A stretch of DNA of 64,000 bases. Origin: CBDCYS01 sp965226245 (GTDB lineage: Bacteria > Acidobacteriota > Terriglobia > Bryobacterales > UBA6623). Positions 51,403 to 58,512 of the stretch are shown here, piece after piece (positions within the stretch are counted from its first letter, which is position 1; the number at the start of each line of letters is the position of its first letter). Both the position numbers and the translations under genes were made by a program. The notes under the pieces were generated by a model. The model was not told the origin of the DNA. It did not search any database and saw nothing but the letters and a program-made list of their open reading frames with translations. The DNA lies in assembly GCA_965226245.1 (NCBI GenBank), contig CBDDCL010000015.1, positions 2,046,001-2,110,000 on the forward strand, read 5' to 3'.

Positions 51403-51756
51403 CTACATCTCCCGAACCATCGCTTTGACCCCATCCACCGCCAGCACGGCAGCGTGTTTGGACTCGTTGGACAGGCCCCCTACGGCATTTTCCACATCAT
51501 CTCGAGTCACCGCCGCTGCCTCGTCGGCGCTTTTGCCCGCCAGTAATTCAGTCAGCGCCGAACCAACGGCGATCGAAGCCGTGCAACCGCGAGTGAGGTA
51601 GCGGATTTCCACGATCCGGCCGGATGAGAGATTGGCGCTGAGGCGCAGGACATCGCCGCAAATGGGATTCGACACCTCCACTCGAACATCCGCGTCGGGG
51701 ATTTCTCCGACGTTGCGGGGGTTCTCGAAATGCTCCAGCAGACGCGTGCTGTACAT
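51403..51756 (-). CDS. NifU/IscU-like iron-sulfur scaffold
   Basis: The start is the ATG at 51756 (MYSTRLLEHFENPRNVGEIP), the conserved N-terminus of NifU/IscU-type scaffolds. The two first cluster cysteines are in NPICGDVLRL and RGCTASIAVGSALTELLAGK. The third, near the C-terminus, is absent: the segment reads SKHAAVLAVDGV where IscU has a cysteine. This variant occurs in a subgroup of acidobacterial relatives. It probably still binds or delivers a cluster, but the loss is worth noting. About 117 residues. Confidence 0.85.
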   Translation of the reverse strand: MYSTRLLEHFENPRNVGEIPDADVRVEVSNPICGDVLRLSANLSSGRIVEIRYLTRGCTASIAVGSALTELLAGKSADEAAAVTRDDVENAVGGLSNESKHAAVLAVDGVKAMVREM

Positions 51757-51889
51757 GGGATTTATTGTTACGGCGACCGGGGTTGGCAGTCTCGCCCAAG
51801 TCCGTGCAACGCGCTTTGATCGGGGCGGGGCGGCCCAAGCCAGTGCAGCAGCAGCCGTTGCTGTTCGTTCACCGTGCGCTACGATGCCG

Positions 51890-52753
51890 TCACTTGGGCC
51901 GAGCGTCGACGCCGAAATCGCTCTCAACGCGCGCGTACCAGCTTTCGTCGTCGAGAGCGCCCCAATCGACCCATTCCTCGTCTGTCATTCCAGACCGCCA
52001 CTCCAAGAAAGGTTCGGCGTCCGGCCCGACGGGATGGCGTAGTTGCCAGGCATCACCGTCGATGATCTCGAGAATGCTGTCCGCCACGATCGAGGGCGGC
52101 CGGGGTTCCGCGAGCGAAGCTGTGAACATTCCGGAGAAGCGCTCCTCGTGGGGGTAGCGGGATGCCTTGGGCTTGTCCCCGATCCGGCGCGCCATCGGCG
52201 TATCGATGATGCCGGGTTCGACGATAGCCACGCGTATGTTGAAGCGTTTGACTTCTTGAGCCAGCACTTCGCTGGCTGCTTCGAGAGCGTGCTTCGAAGC
52301 CGTATACGGAGCGAAGGGTGCGCAAGCAAGTCTTCCCGCGACAGACGTCACGTTGATAATCACGCCCTTCTGACGCTCACGCATCTCGGAGAGCACGGCC
52401 TTGATACAGCGGAGCGCCCCGAAGTAGTTCGTCTCCATCACCGCTCGGAACTCGTCGAGCGGCAGGTCTTCGACGGAACCCGTGCGCTCGATACCTGCGT
52501 TGTTCACCAAGGCGTCGATCGGTCCAGCTTCCTCACGGATACTATCGATACAATTTGCAACCGATTCGTCGGAGTCGACGTCTAGATTCGAGACCGAGAT
52601 GGGCAGCTTTTCGGCTGCTGCTGCTTCCCTGAGGGGCGCGGCCTTGGCTGGGTTCCGCAGTGTGGCGAATACTCGATGGCCAGCTCGCCCGCAGGCCAAA
52701 GCCGTCGCCATGCCTATCCCTGAACTCGTTCCTGTAATCAATACGTTTCCCAC
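51890..52753 (-). CDS. Short-chain dehydrogenase/reductase
   Basis: The GTG at 52753 follows GGAGGCACCA and begins VGNVLITGTSSGIGMATALA, the NAD(P)-binding glycine motif; upstream codons are not conserved. Classical SDR motifs follow: NNAGIERTGS, the catalytic serine in NVTSVAGRLA and YTASKHALEAASE with tyrosine and lysine, then VEPGIIDTPMA. 287 residues. Substrate unknown. The extended C-terminus (about 60 residues) is rich in tryptophan and acidic residues. It is not tightly coupled to neighbours. Confidence 0.9.
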   Translation of the reverse strand: MGNVLITGTSSGIGMATALACGRAGHRVFATLRNPAKAAPLREAAAAEKLPISVSNLDVDSDESVANCIDSIREEAGPIDALVNNAGIERTGSVEDLPLDEFRAVMETNYFGALRCIKAVLSEMRERQKGVIINVTSVAGRLACAPFAPYTASKHALEAASEVLAQEVKRFNIRVAIVEPGIIDTPMARRIGDKPKASRYPHEERFSGMFTASLAEPRPPSIVADSILEIIDGDAWQLRHPVGPDAEPFLEWRSGMTDEEWVDWGALDDESWYARVESDFGVDARPK

Positions 52754-52867
52754 TGGTGCCTCCCTCGGGCGCCTGCCGGTGTGCATAGCCTCTCGCGATT
52801 CTGCAGGCACGGCAGGCCCTTGATTATAGGGAACTCCACTTGAGCTGTGAGCCCGAATCCAGGTCAT

Positions 52868-53158
52868 GTTGCGTCCACTACAGTTTTGGGGACCCAGGCA
52901 GTCTCTTCTCTGGACCGCTTGCTGGCGCGCGCGGCTCGGCCTTAGGCAGCCGGTGTTTCATTATGGAGCGATAGAGGCAACATTCCGCCGATTGCTCTCT
53001 CTCTCGGGTGACTTGAGAATCGGGGGCCGTGGGGGACCGGCTGTGCTCCCGAGCCCCGAAATCACATCTGGTATGATCGAGCGATCAAGCGAACTTCCTC
53101 CCCAACCGGCGAGGCGGCTGGCCCGCATTAGCAACAAACCGCAATTCCCCAGCACTCC
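52868..53158. promoter_or_regulatory. Gap upstream of accD
   Basis: A gap of about 290 bp between the divergent SDR gene and accD that must include the accD-folC promoter. No repeat or RNA structure recognised; boxes not assigned. Confidence 0.35.
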
Positions 53159-54010
53159 ATGGCCTGGTTTGAAAAGTCGAAAGACGACGATGCCCAGCCC
53201 GAGCAGCGGCGCGTCCGCACCGAGGGCCTATGGGTCAAGTGCGACTCCTGCCGCGCAATCATCTGGAAAAAGGATCTGGAAACCAACCAGATGGTCTGTC
53301 CCAAGTGCGGGTTCCATTTCAAAATCGACGCGCTGACCCGCCTGAAGTTTCTGCTGGACGATGAGAACTGGGACACGTTTGACACCAACCTGCGCACAAC
53401 CGACGTCCTGGGGTTTGTCGACCATAAGACTTATCAGGAGCGGCTCGAGAAAGCAGAGGCGGCGACGGGCCTGAAGGACGCTATCATCTCTGCTGTTGGC
53501 ACGCTGGAAGGGCGTGCGGTCGCCGTTTGTGTCATGGAGTACCGCTTTATTGGCGGCAGCATGGGAGCTGTTGTTGGAGAAAAGATCACCCGCGCGATCG
53601 AGCGAGCACAGGAGCGAAAGCTGCCGCTGATTATCGTATCCGCTTCCGGCGGCGCGCGCATGATGGAGGGCGCGGTCAGCCTGATGCAGATGGCCAAAAT
53701 CTCAAGCGCCCTGGTCAAGCTGGTGCAGGCGCGCATCCCCTATCTCAGCATTCTCACCGATCCCACGACCGGCGGCGTGACGGCCAGCTACGCCATGCTG
53801 GGAGACCTCAACCTGGCCGAACCAGGAGCGCTGATCGGGTTCGCCGGCCCCCGCGTGATCGAACAAACGATTCGCCAGAAGCTGCCCAAGGGCTTCCAGC
53901 GGGCGGAGTTTCTGGTCGAGCACGGCATGATCGACGCCCTGGTTCCCCGCCCAGAAATGAAAGATTTTCTCGCTCGTGCGTTGGACTTTTTTTGCGGCCC
54001 GGCGCAATGA
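53159..54010 (+). CDS. accD: Acetyl-CoA carboxylase carboxyltransferase beta subunit
   Basis: The 283-residue protein has the zinc ribbon C-x2-C...C-x2-C (KCDSCRAIIWKKDL, MVCPKCGFHFKID), the crotonase-like fold, GGSMGAVVGEKITRAIE, the oxyanion-hole glycines in VSASGGARMMEGAVSLMQMA, LTDPTTGGVTASYAMLGD and EPGALIGFAGPRVIEQTIR. It transfers carboxyl from biotin to acetyl-CoA in the first step of fatty acid synthesis, together with AccA. The stop overlaps the folC start by 4 bp (ATGA), a common accD-folC arrangement. Confidence 0.97.
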   Translation: MAWFEKSKDDDAQPEQRRVRTEGLWVKCDSCRAIIWKKDLETNQMVCPKCGFHFKIDALTRLKFLLDDENWDTFDTNLRTTDVLGFVDHKTYQERLEKAEAATGLKDAIISAVGTLEGRAVAVCVMEYRFIGGSMGAVVGEKITRAIERAQERKLPLIIVSASGGARMMEGAVSLMQMAKISSALVKLVQARIPYLSILTDPTTGGVTASYAMLGDLNLAEPGALIGFAGPRVIEQTIRQKLPKGFQRAEFLVEHGMIDALVPRPEMKDFLARALDFFCGPAQ

Positions 54011-55317
54011 CCTACCTCGAGGCGGTCCGTTACCTGCTCTCTTTGCTGGGCGACATTCGCGGCTCGAATTTCGGGCTACAGCGGATGGAACGCCTGATGG
54101 CACGGCTGGGCCAGCCGCAGCGATCTTTCCAGACGGTCCACATAGCGGGAACCAACGGCAAGGGCTCGACAGCGGCCTTTATCGAATCGGGCCTGCGGGC
54201 CTGCGGCAAAACAACGGGACTCTACACCTCCCCCCACCTGGCAAGGTTCAACGAGCGGCTGCGGCTCAATGGCGCGGAAGTCAGCGACCGCGGTTTCACG
54301 GCAGCGGTCGGGGAAGTGCGGGCGGCAAATGAATGGCTGGTGTCGCGCGAGGGGCCGCAAGCGCACCCCACATTCTTCGAGTCAGTGACCGCCGCGGCCT
54401 TTTGCGGTTTCCGCAATGCCCGGGTCGATTGGGGCATTGTCGAGGTTGGCCTGGGAGGGCGTCTGGACGCGACCAATGTCGTTGACCCGGTGCTCGAGGT
54501 GATGACTCCGGTCGACCTGGACCACGAGCGTTTTCTGGGTAAGGGCAAGGCTGCCATCGCCGCCGAGAAGGCGGGCATCCTCAAGCCGGGCAGCCGAGCG
54601 GTAGTGGCTCCACAGCGCCCCGAGGCTTGGGTCGTGATCGAGCAGCGCGCCAAGCAGCTTGGAGTGGAGCTGATTCGCATCGGTCGAGACTGGCAGGCGC
54701 GGAGCCTGTCCGAGCAGCAGGGCTGCTACCGCTTTGAAGCCTGCAAGCCGCCCGACGAGAATTCCCTGGGGAAAACAATCGACATTGCCGTTCCTCTTGC
54801 CGGAGAGCATCAAGTGTGGAATGCGCTAACGGCCGCGGCCTCTCTGGACGCGCTGGAAGCGCCGCCGGCGGCCATCTCCCGCGGGATCGGGAGTACGGAA
54901 TGGCCCGGGCGATTGGAGCGGCTGCCGGGCCGGCCGGAGGTTCTTCTCGACGCCGCTCACAACCCAGCCGGGGCTCGCGCCCTGGCGAACTTTTTGACGA
55001 AGCACGAAAACGGACGCCGCATTCATTTGATCTACGGGGCCGTCCGGGACAAGGCGGTCGACGAGGTTGCGGGCATCTTGTTCCCGTGTGCGGATCGGGT
55101 CATTCTGACGCGCGCCGCGGTAGCAAGATCGGCCAGCCCCCAAACACTACTGACGATCGCCGACCATCATCACGAGCACATTTCGTTGTCGCGGAGTGCC
55201 GGCGAAGCCATGGAACAGGCGCGCGCCGGAGCATCGGCGGAGGACCTGATTGTCGTCACCGGGTCGATTTTCCTGGTCGGTGAGGCGCGAGAGTTGCTGC
55301 GTGCCGTCTCCGTCTAA
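54007..55317 (+). CDS. folC: Folylpolyglutamate synthase / dihydrofolate synthase
   Basis: The start is ATG 54007, overlapping accD. The 436-residue enzyme of the Mur ligase family has VHIAGTNGKGSTAAFIESGL (P-loop), TSPHLARFNERLRLNG, TFFESVTAAAFCGF, VDWGIVEVGLGGRLDATNV, MTPVDLDHERFLGKG, LLDAAHNPAGARALANFL with the DAAHN motif, and HLIYGAVRDKAVDEV. It adds glutamate residues to folates, and in many bacteria also joins glutamate to dihydropteroate. Co-transcribed with accD. Confidence 0.96.
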   Translation: MTYLEAVRYLLSLLGDIRGSNFGLQRMERLMARLGQPQRSFQTVHIAGTNGKGSTAAFIESGLRACGKTTGLYTSPHLARFNERLRLNGAEVSDRGFTAAVGEVRAANEWLVSREGPQAHPTFFESVTAAAFCGFRNARVDWGIVEVGLGGRLDATNVVDPVLEVMTPVDLDHERFLGKGKAAIAAEKAGILKPGSRAVVAPQRPEAWVVIEQRAKQLGVELIRIGRDWQARSLSEQQGCYRFEACKPPDENSLGKTIDIAVPLAGEHQVWNALTAAASLDALEAPPAAISRGIGSTEWPGRLERLPGRPEVLLDAAHNPAGARALANFLTKHENGRRIHLIYGAVRDKAVDEVAGILFPCADRVILTRAAVARSASPQTLLTIADHHHEHISLSRSAGEAMEQARAGASAEDLIVVTGSIFLVGEARELLRAVSV

Positions 55318-55319
55318 CC

Positions 55320-55353
55320 CTAGCCAAAGATATTTGAAATTTCATTCTTGGGG
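55320..55353 (+). repeat. Dispersed 34-bp motif, family C, copy 1
   Basis: CTAGCCAAAGATATTTGAAA followed by TTTCATTCTTGGGG, directly after folC. The same motif is at 55514-55547 and 59841-59874. It precedes a palindromic or D-type repeat each time. Confidence 0.85.
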
Positions 55354-55464
55354 AACAGAGCCGCGCCCGCAAGGGTGCGGTCGAGGGTAGTCAGTGCGCC
55401 GGGGCCGCCACCGGAATGCGGTCACTGCCAGACTCGACCGCACCCTTGCGGGCGCGGCTCTGTT
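55354..55464. mobile_element. Palindromic element with 32-bp perfect arms
   Basis: Left arm AACAGAGCCGCGCCCGCAAG...GGTGCGGTCGAG (55354-55385) and right arm (55433-55464) are perfect inverted copies 32 bp long, separated by 47 bp. The whole would fold into a long hairpin. It resembles the GC-rich REP/MITE-like elements common in Acidobacteria intergenic spaces. Confidence 0.85.
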
Positions 55465-55513
55465 CGTGCCGCTATTTCTGCGAACAAGATCCTCAGAGTC
55501 GGCGGGCTAGATT

Positions 55514-55547
55514 CTAGCCAAAGACATTTGAAATTTCATTCGTGGGG
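55514..55547 (+). repeat. Dispersed 34-bp motif, family C, copy 2
   Basis: CTAGCCAAAGACATTTGAAA then TTTCATTCGTGGGG. One base differs from copies 1 and 3 in the first half. Confidence 0.85.
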
Positions 55548-55595
55548 AGTCTGGGTGGCGCCGATACGGACCCGGACCTGGAGCTTTCAGCATTT

Positions 55596-55728
55596 CAGGG
55601 GCGTGCGGCCTGTCGGCATGAGCCACGTTCACGTGGCTTGGTCTCTTTTAGGCCGGTCCTTTTAGGGCCGGTTCACAAGCCTCTTCTGACCTCGTTCCTC
55701 AGCCCGTTTCAACGGGCTTTCGTCCCAC
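55596..55728 (+). repeat. Dispersed repeat family D, copy 1
   Basis: A 133-bp unit starting CAGGGGCGTGCGGCCTGTCG and ending ACGGGCTTTCGTCCCAC. It holds three hairpins: AGCCACGTTCACGTGGCT, a GGCCGG...CCGGTT pair and AGCCCGTTTCAACGGGCT. The second copy is at 59876-60008 and is the same length. Both follow a family C motif. Confidence 0.88.
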
Positions 55729-55751
55729 CCTGGCCTTCAACCGCGTTGAAC

Positions 55752-55787
55752 CGCATTCTTGCGTGGTCTGTTGCAATTCTTGGCGAG
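55752..55787 (-). repeat. Dispersed repeat family B, degenerate copy 3
   Basis: A decayed copy: on the minus strand CTCGCCAAGAATTGCAACAG then ACCACGCAAGAATGCG. The hairpin is no longer perfect. Confidence 0.55.
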
Positions 55788-55909
55788 CTCGGCGCCACGG
55801 TGAGCCATTTCTCTCCACGTGTGGGGAGCGCTTTTGCACGCCCTTCTTTCTGTGAACGAAATCCTCAGAATCGCTGGGGTAGTATCTAATTTCTGCTTTG
55901 AAAATCCCC

Positions 55910-55956
55910 ATGTCGCCAGGAATGGCGACACGGCAAGCAAGAATGCGTGCGCCACG
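55910..55956 (+). repeat. Dispersed repeat family B, copy 4
   Basis: ATGTCGCCAGGAATGGCGAC then ACGGCAAGCAAGAATGCGTG and CGCCACG. It lies 54 bp upstream of the OsmC-family gene. Confidence 0.88.
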
Positions 55957-56009
55957 TGATACACTCGCGAACAGAGTAAAATCAATCTTCAATCAAGGGA
56001 GACGAAGGA

Positions 56010-56474
56010 ATGAGCGAGCTGATTCACACCTCGAAAATCAAGATCCTCCAGGACAAGCCACCCGAGCGGCGCGCGCTAATAGAGAACTTTGCCGAGCCGG
56101 TCTACTTCGGTGTGCACGGCGGCATCAAGCACTTCTACAAAATGGAACCCGCACGCGATCTGCCCGCTACGCTCGACTACATGATCGCGGCGGTTGCGGG
56201 TTGAATGACCGGCACTCTTGCCGGCGCACTGGCAGTGCGTCAAATCCCGAACCACCCCGACAAGGTATGGAGCGAAGTGGAAGGTGATATTGAGAACGTG
56301 GACGGTGTAATCCGAATCACCCGCATCCGCATCAAATATCATCTAAGGATCCCAAAAGGAAAACGCGAGGCGGCTGACCGTGCCATCGCGACTCACGAGC
56401 AAAAATGCCCGGCGGCGATGAGCGTCAAAGGTTCTATTCACCTTGAATACAGTGCCGAAATCGAAGAGGCATAG
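56010..56474 (+). CDS. OsmC-family protein with in-frame UGA, candidate selenoprotein
   Basis: The start at ATG 56010 follows AAGGGAGACGAAGGA. Codons 1-64 read MSELIHTSKIKILQDKPPER through PATLDYMIAAVAG, then UGA (56202-56204), then in the same frame MTGTLAGALAVRQIPNHPDK, VWSEVEGDIENVDGVIRITR, IRIKYHLRIPKGKREAADRA and HEQKCPAAMSV, ending at TAG after 154 codons. OsmC proteins carry a redox cysteine right after the AA-x-AG segment at the start of the central helix; the UGA stands in this exact place. The second redox cysteine (KCP) is present. A bacterial SECIS-like hairpin follows. OsmC-type proteins reduce organic hydroperoxides in the cytosol. Sec-containing OsmC-like proteins have been reported before, in marine metagenomes. 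A nonsense mutation is the alternative. Confidence 0.75.
56223..56241 (+). promoter_or_regulatory. Candidate bacterial SECIS hairpin downstream of the UGA
   Basis: GGCGCACT-GGC-AGTGCGTC forms an 8-bp stem (one G-U pair) with a 3-nt loop that begins with G. The loop lies 26 nt after the UGA, within the 16-37 nt window described for bacterial SECIS elements. A competing hairpin CCGGC-ACTCTT-GCCGG at 56209-56224 lies too close to the UGA. Confidence 0.5.
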
Positions 56475-58299
56475 TAAACCGCGGGCGTACGCCGTCCAGC
56501 CGCGCCGCGACTGGACGCGGCGGAACCTGTTGCGGGCGGCGGCCGGCTTCCCGATCCCCGCACTCCTGCCGCATCTCGCTCATGCGGCCGAGGCGGAAAG
56601 CGTTCAATGGCTGAGCGTGCGCTATCGGACCGACCTGAAACGAATCTCACGTATCTTGCCGCCGCCGTTGAAGCCAGACGTCCTGGCCGACGTGCTGGTG
56701 AACTACTGGTCCTTCACCCCGCGCGTTTCGCGTCGCAGCGCCGCCCAGCCGGGCCCGTCACATTGGTTCGCGGTTTACGCTTCCGCGAAATACAAAAATC
56801 AGCGCGGAATGCTTGCGGTTGGAATGGTCACGAATCGCGACTGGGCACGGATCAACGCGCGCGAGCATTTGGGATTGAACGCCAAAGACGGGGCCGTCAA
56901 GTTAGAGCGAGACGGCAAGAAGGTAACCGCTTCCTGCAGCCGCGGCGGATCGTTGCTGCATCGAGTCGAAACAGTCGTCACCGGCCGAGCGGCGGATTCG
57001 CTCTATGGCTGGCGCGAGACTGGATATGGGGCGTTTGTGTACCACTATCGGCCCAGCCCCGACTGGCCAAACGGTCTCCTCGGTGACGAGAACGCCGAAC
57101 TTTGGAAACTAGCCGGCAGCGACGGGGGTTACCCGGCCGAATCGCCCCGGGCGCCCGTCGCACAGGTCTGTGACATCAGTCAGACGCGCTTCGAGTGGGG
57201 CCGTCCGTCCGTCTCGGACCCCTATTCCGAATTCCCGGTGCGTGAATTCGTAGGGGCCTCCTACCGCGAGTTGACGGGGAATGACGCAGCTTCTTGGCAA
57301 GAGCGAGCCGAGCGTCCAAAAACCGTTTTTCTTCAAGCGGCGCCGAAAGAGGCTTTTCAGTCCTGGGCGCTGCTGAACTACGATCGGCCACGGAAGAAAG
57401 CAGGACGGCAATCGTCGCGGTCGGCGTCTCCGGTCAAGCTGAGTTCGGCGGAGCTGGCGGCCTACCAGTCACGCAAAGAAGTGGTCTTGCGCTCGGTGCA
57501 TATGGTCGATTTCCAAATTGCCGTCGAAGCAACGACGCACGCAGAGGTCCTGCCGCCACCGTGTGAACCTGGTTCGCGGCCGGTACTGCGAGTGCTGGCT
57601 CTGCGTGTCGAGTCAAGCGATCTCTCGCCCCGGCCTTTTCATGAAGCCTGGCTGTTCGCCTACTGCCGCGTAAACGGGCGCCCGCTGTGGTACGCCCTGT
57701 CTCATATCGTCAGTGAAGGAGGCGATCTGCTCCATGGCCGCGAGACGTTCGGGTATCCCTCTGTCCAAGGAAGCATCGATGCCATGGTCACAACGGAAGT
57801 TTTCAGCCTGTCCGGCTCGCGCCTGGGGCGCGAATTCGTCCGCGGCGAGGCCTCCGTGCGAGGCTTTTCGACCGGAACTTCCTTGGCGCGAATCGATATT
57901 GTCGGCTTGCGCGCGGGACCGTTCCGCAAAGGGAAGGCGCCGCGAGGTGAACTGGTCGCGCAGACATGGTTTTTCCAAGGCCGCCGTCTTTACGGTGATC
58001 CGAAAACCGCCAGGCTGGAATTCCCTAACAAGCCGGCGCCCGGCGGAATCGGGCGTCCCTCTCCCTGGTTTGAATTCCAGCCTTTCCACCTCATGTCGGC
58101 GGCAGGCGTGGAAGACGTTGGCATGCAGCGCGGGCCCGGCCAGATTGTGGCTGAAGCGCCCGATTTCACCCCGTACTACCGCGAGCGTTGCGACGGACTG
58201 CTGCCCGGAGAACAACCGCCAGCAACAAGGGTTCAGCCCACTTTCCGCGCGCAGCGACTTCCGGCAACCAGGTCGGCGGCTGCAGCGGAGCAGGTCTGA
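56443..58299 (+). CDS. Tat-signal protein with two acetoacetate-decarboxylase-like domains
   Basis: A 618-residue frame starting at TTG 56443 (or GTG 56452), overlapping the OsmC-family gene. It begins with a basic region and RRDWTRRNLLRAAAGFPIPA, a twin-arginine signal; the mature part has ILPPPLKPDVLADVLVNYW, FAVYASAKYKNQRGMLAVGM and WRETGYGAFVYHY (domain 1, to about 210). Residues about 325-575 hold HEAWLFAYCRVNGRPLWYAL, GRETFGYPSVQGSIDAM, FVRGEASVRGFSTGTSLARI and PFRKGKAPRGELVAQTWFFQ (domain 2). The folds match acetoacetate-decarboxylase-like (ADC) barrels; active-site lysines cannot be assigned. Substrate unknown. Confidence 0.65.
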   Translation: MNTVPKSKRHSKPRAYAVQPRRDWTRRNLLRAAAGFPIPALLPHLAHAAEAESVQWLSVRYRTDLKRISRILPPPLKPDVLADVLVNYWSFTPRVSRRSAAQPGPSHWFAVYASAKYKNQRGMLAVGMVTNRDWARINAREHLGLNAKDGAVKLERDGKKVTASCSRGGSLLHRVETVVTGRAADSLYGWRETGYGAFVYHYRPSPDWPNGLLGDENAELWKLAGSDGGYPAESPRAPVAQVCDISQTRFEWGRPSVSDPYSEFPVREFVGASYRELTGNDAASWQERAERPKTVFLQAAPKEAFQSWALLNYDRPRKKAGRQSSRSASPVKLSSAELAAYQSRKEVVLRSVHMVDFQIAVEATTHAEVLPPPCEPGSRPVLRVLALRVESSDLSPRPFHEAWLFAYCRVNGRPLWYALSHIVSEGGDLLHGRETFGYPSVQGSIDAMVTTEVFSLSGSRLGREFVRGEASVRGFSTGTSLARIDIVGLRAGPFRKGKAPRGELVAQTWFFQGRRLYGDPKTARLEFPNKPAPGGIGRPSPWFEFQPFHLMSAAGVEDVGMQRGPGQIVAEAPDFTPYYRERCDGLLPGEQPPATRVQPTFRAQRLPATRSAAAAEQV

Positions 58300-58338
58300 G
58301 AGGGTCGGAGCCGCGAGCGGCGACACGAGGTCGGCGCA

Positions 58339-58361
58339 ATGTCGCCAAGAATGGCGACACC
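58339..58361 (+). repeat. Dispersed repeat family B, partial copy 5
   Basis: Only the hairpin half remains: ATGTCGCCAAGAATGGCGAC then ACC. It begins 40 bp after the ADC-like gene. Confidence 0.75.
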
Positions 58362-58453
58362 TGAAGTTTCTACATTCCGCGGACAGGGGGGACGAACCGC
58401 CCTGAGGTGGCGCGCGCCTCCTGGCGGGCCGCGTCGGCCTCCGGGCCGACGTT

Positions 58454-58499
58454 ATGTCGCCAACAATGGCGATACGGCAGGCAAGAATGCGCGCGCCAC
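58454..58499 (+). repeat. Dispersed repeat family B, copy 6
   Basis: ATGTCGCCAACAATGGCGAT then ACGGCAGGCAAGAATGCGCG and CGCCAC. It is directly upstream of the oxidoreductase start, so its frame is easily mistaken for an N-terminus. Confidence 0.85.
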
Positions 58500-58512
58500 A
58501 CCGGCTGGTAGG

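Noticed and set aside
53527..54006. In-frame extension of folC upstream to 53527
   Set aside because: It runs through accD in another frame and gives no folC-like sequence; the ATG overlapping the accD stop is the natural start.
56209..56224. CCGGC-ACTCTT-GCCGG hairpin as the SECIS
   Set aside because: Its loop starts only about 9-10 nt after the UGA and begins with A, outside the bacterial SECIS rules; the hairpin at 56223-56241 fits better.
55898..56287. Plus frame MKIPMSPGMATRQARMRAP as a protein start
   Set aside because: The first part is translated repeat B; the same peptide-like string appears from other copies.
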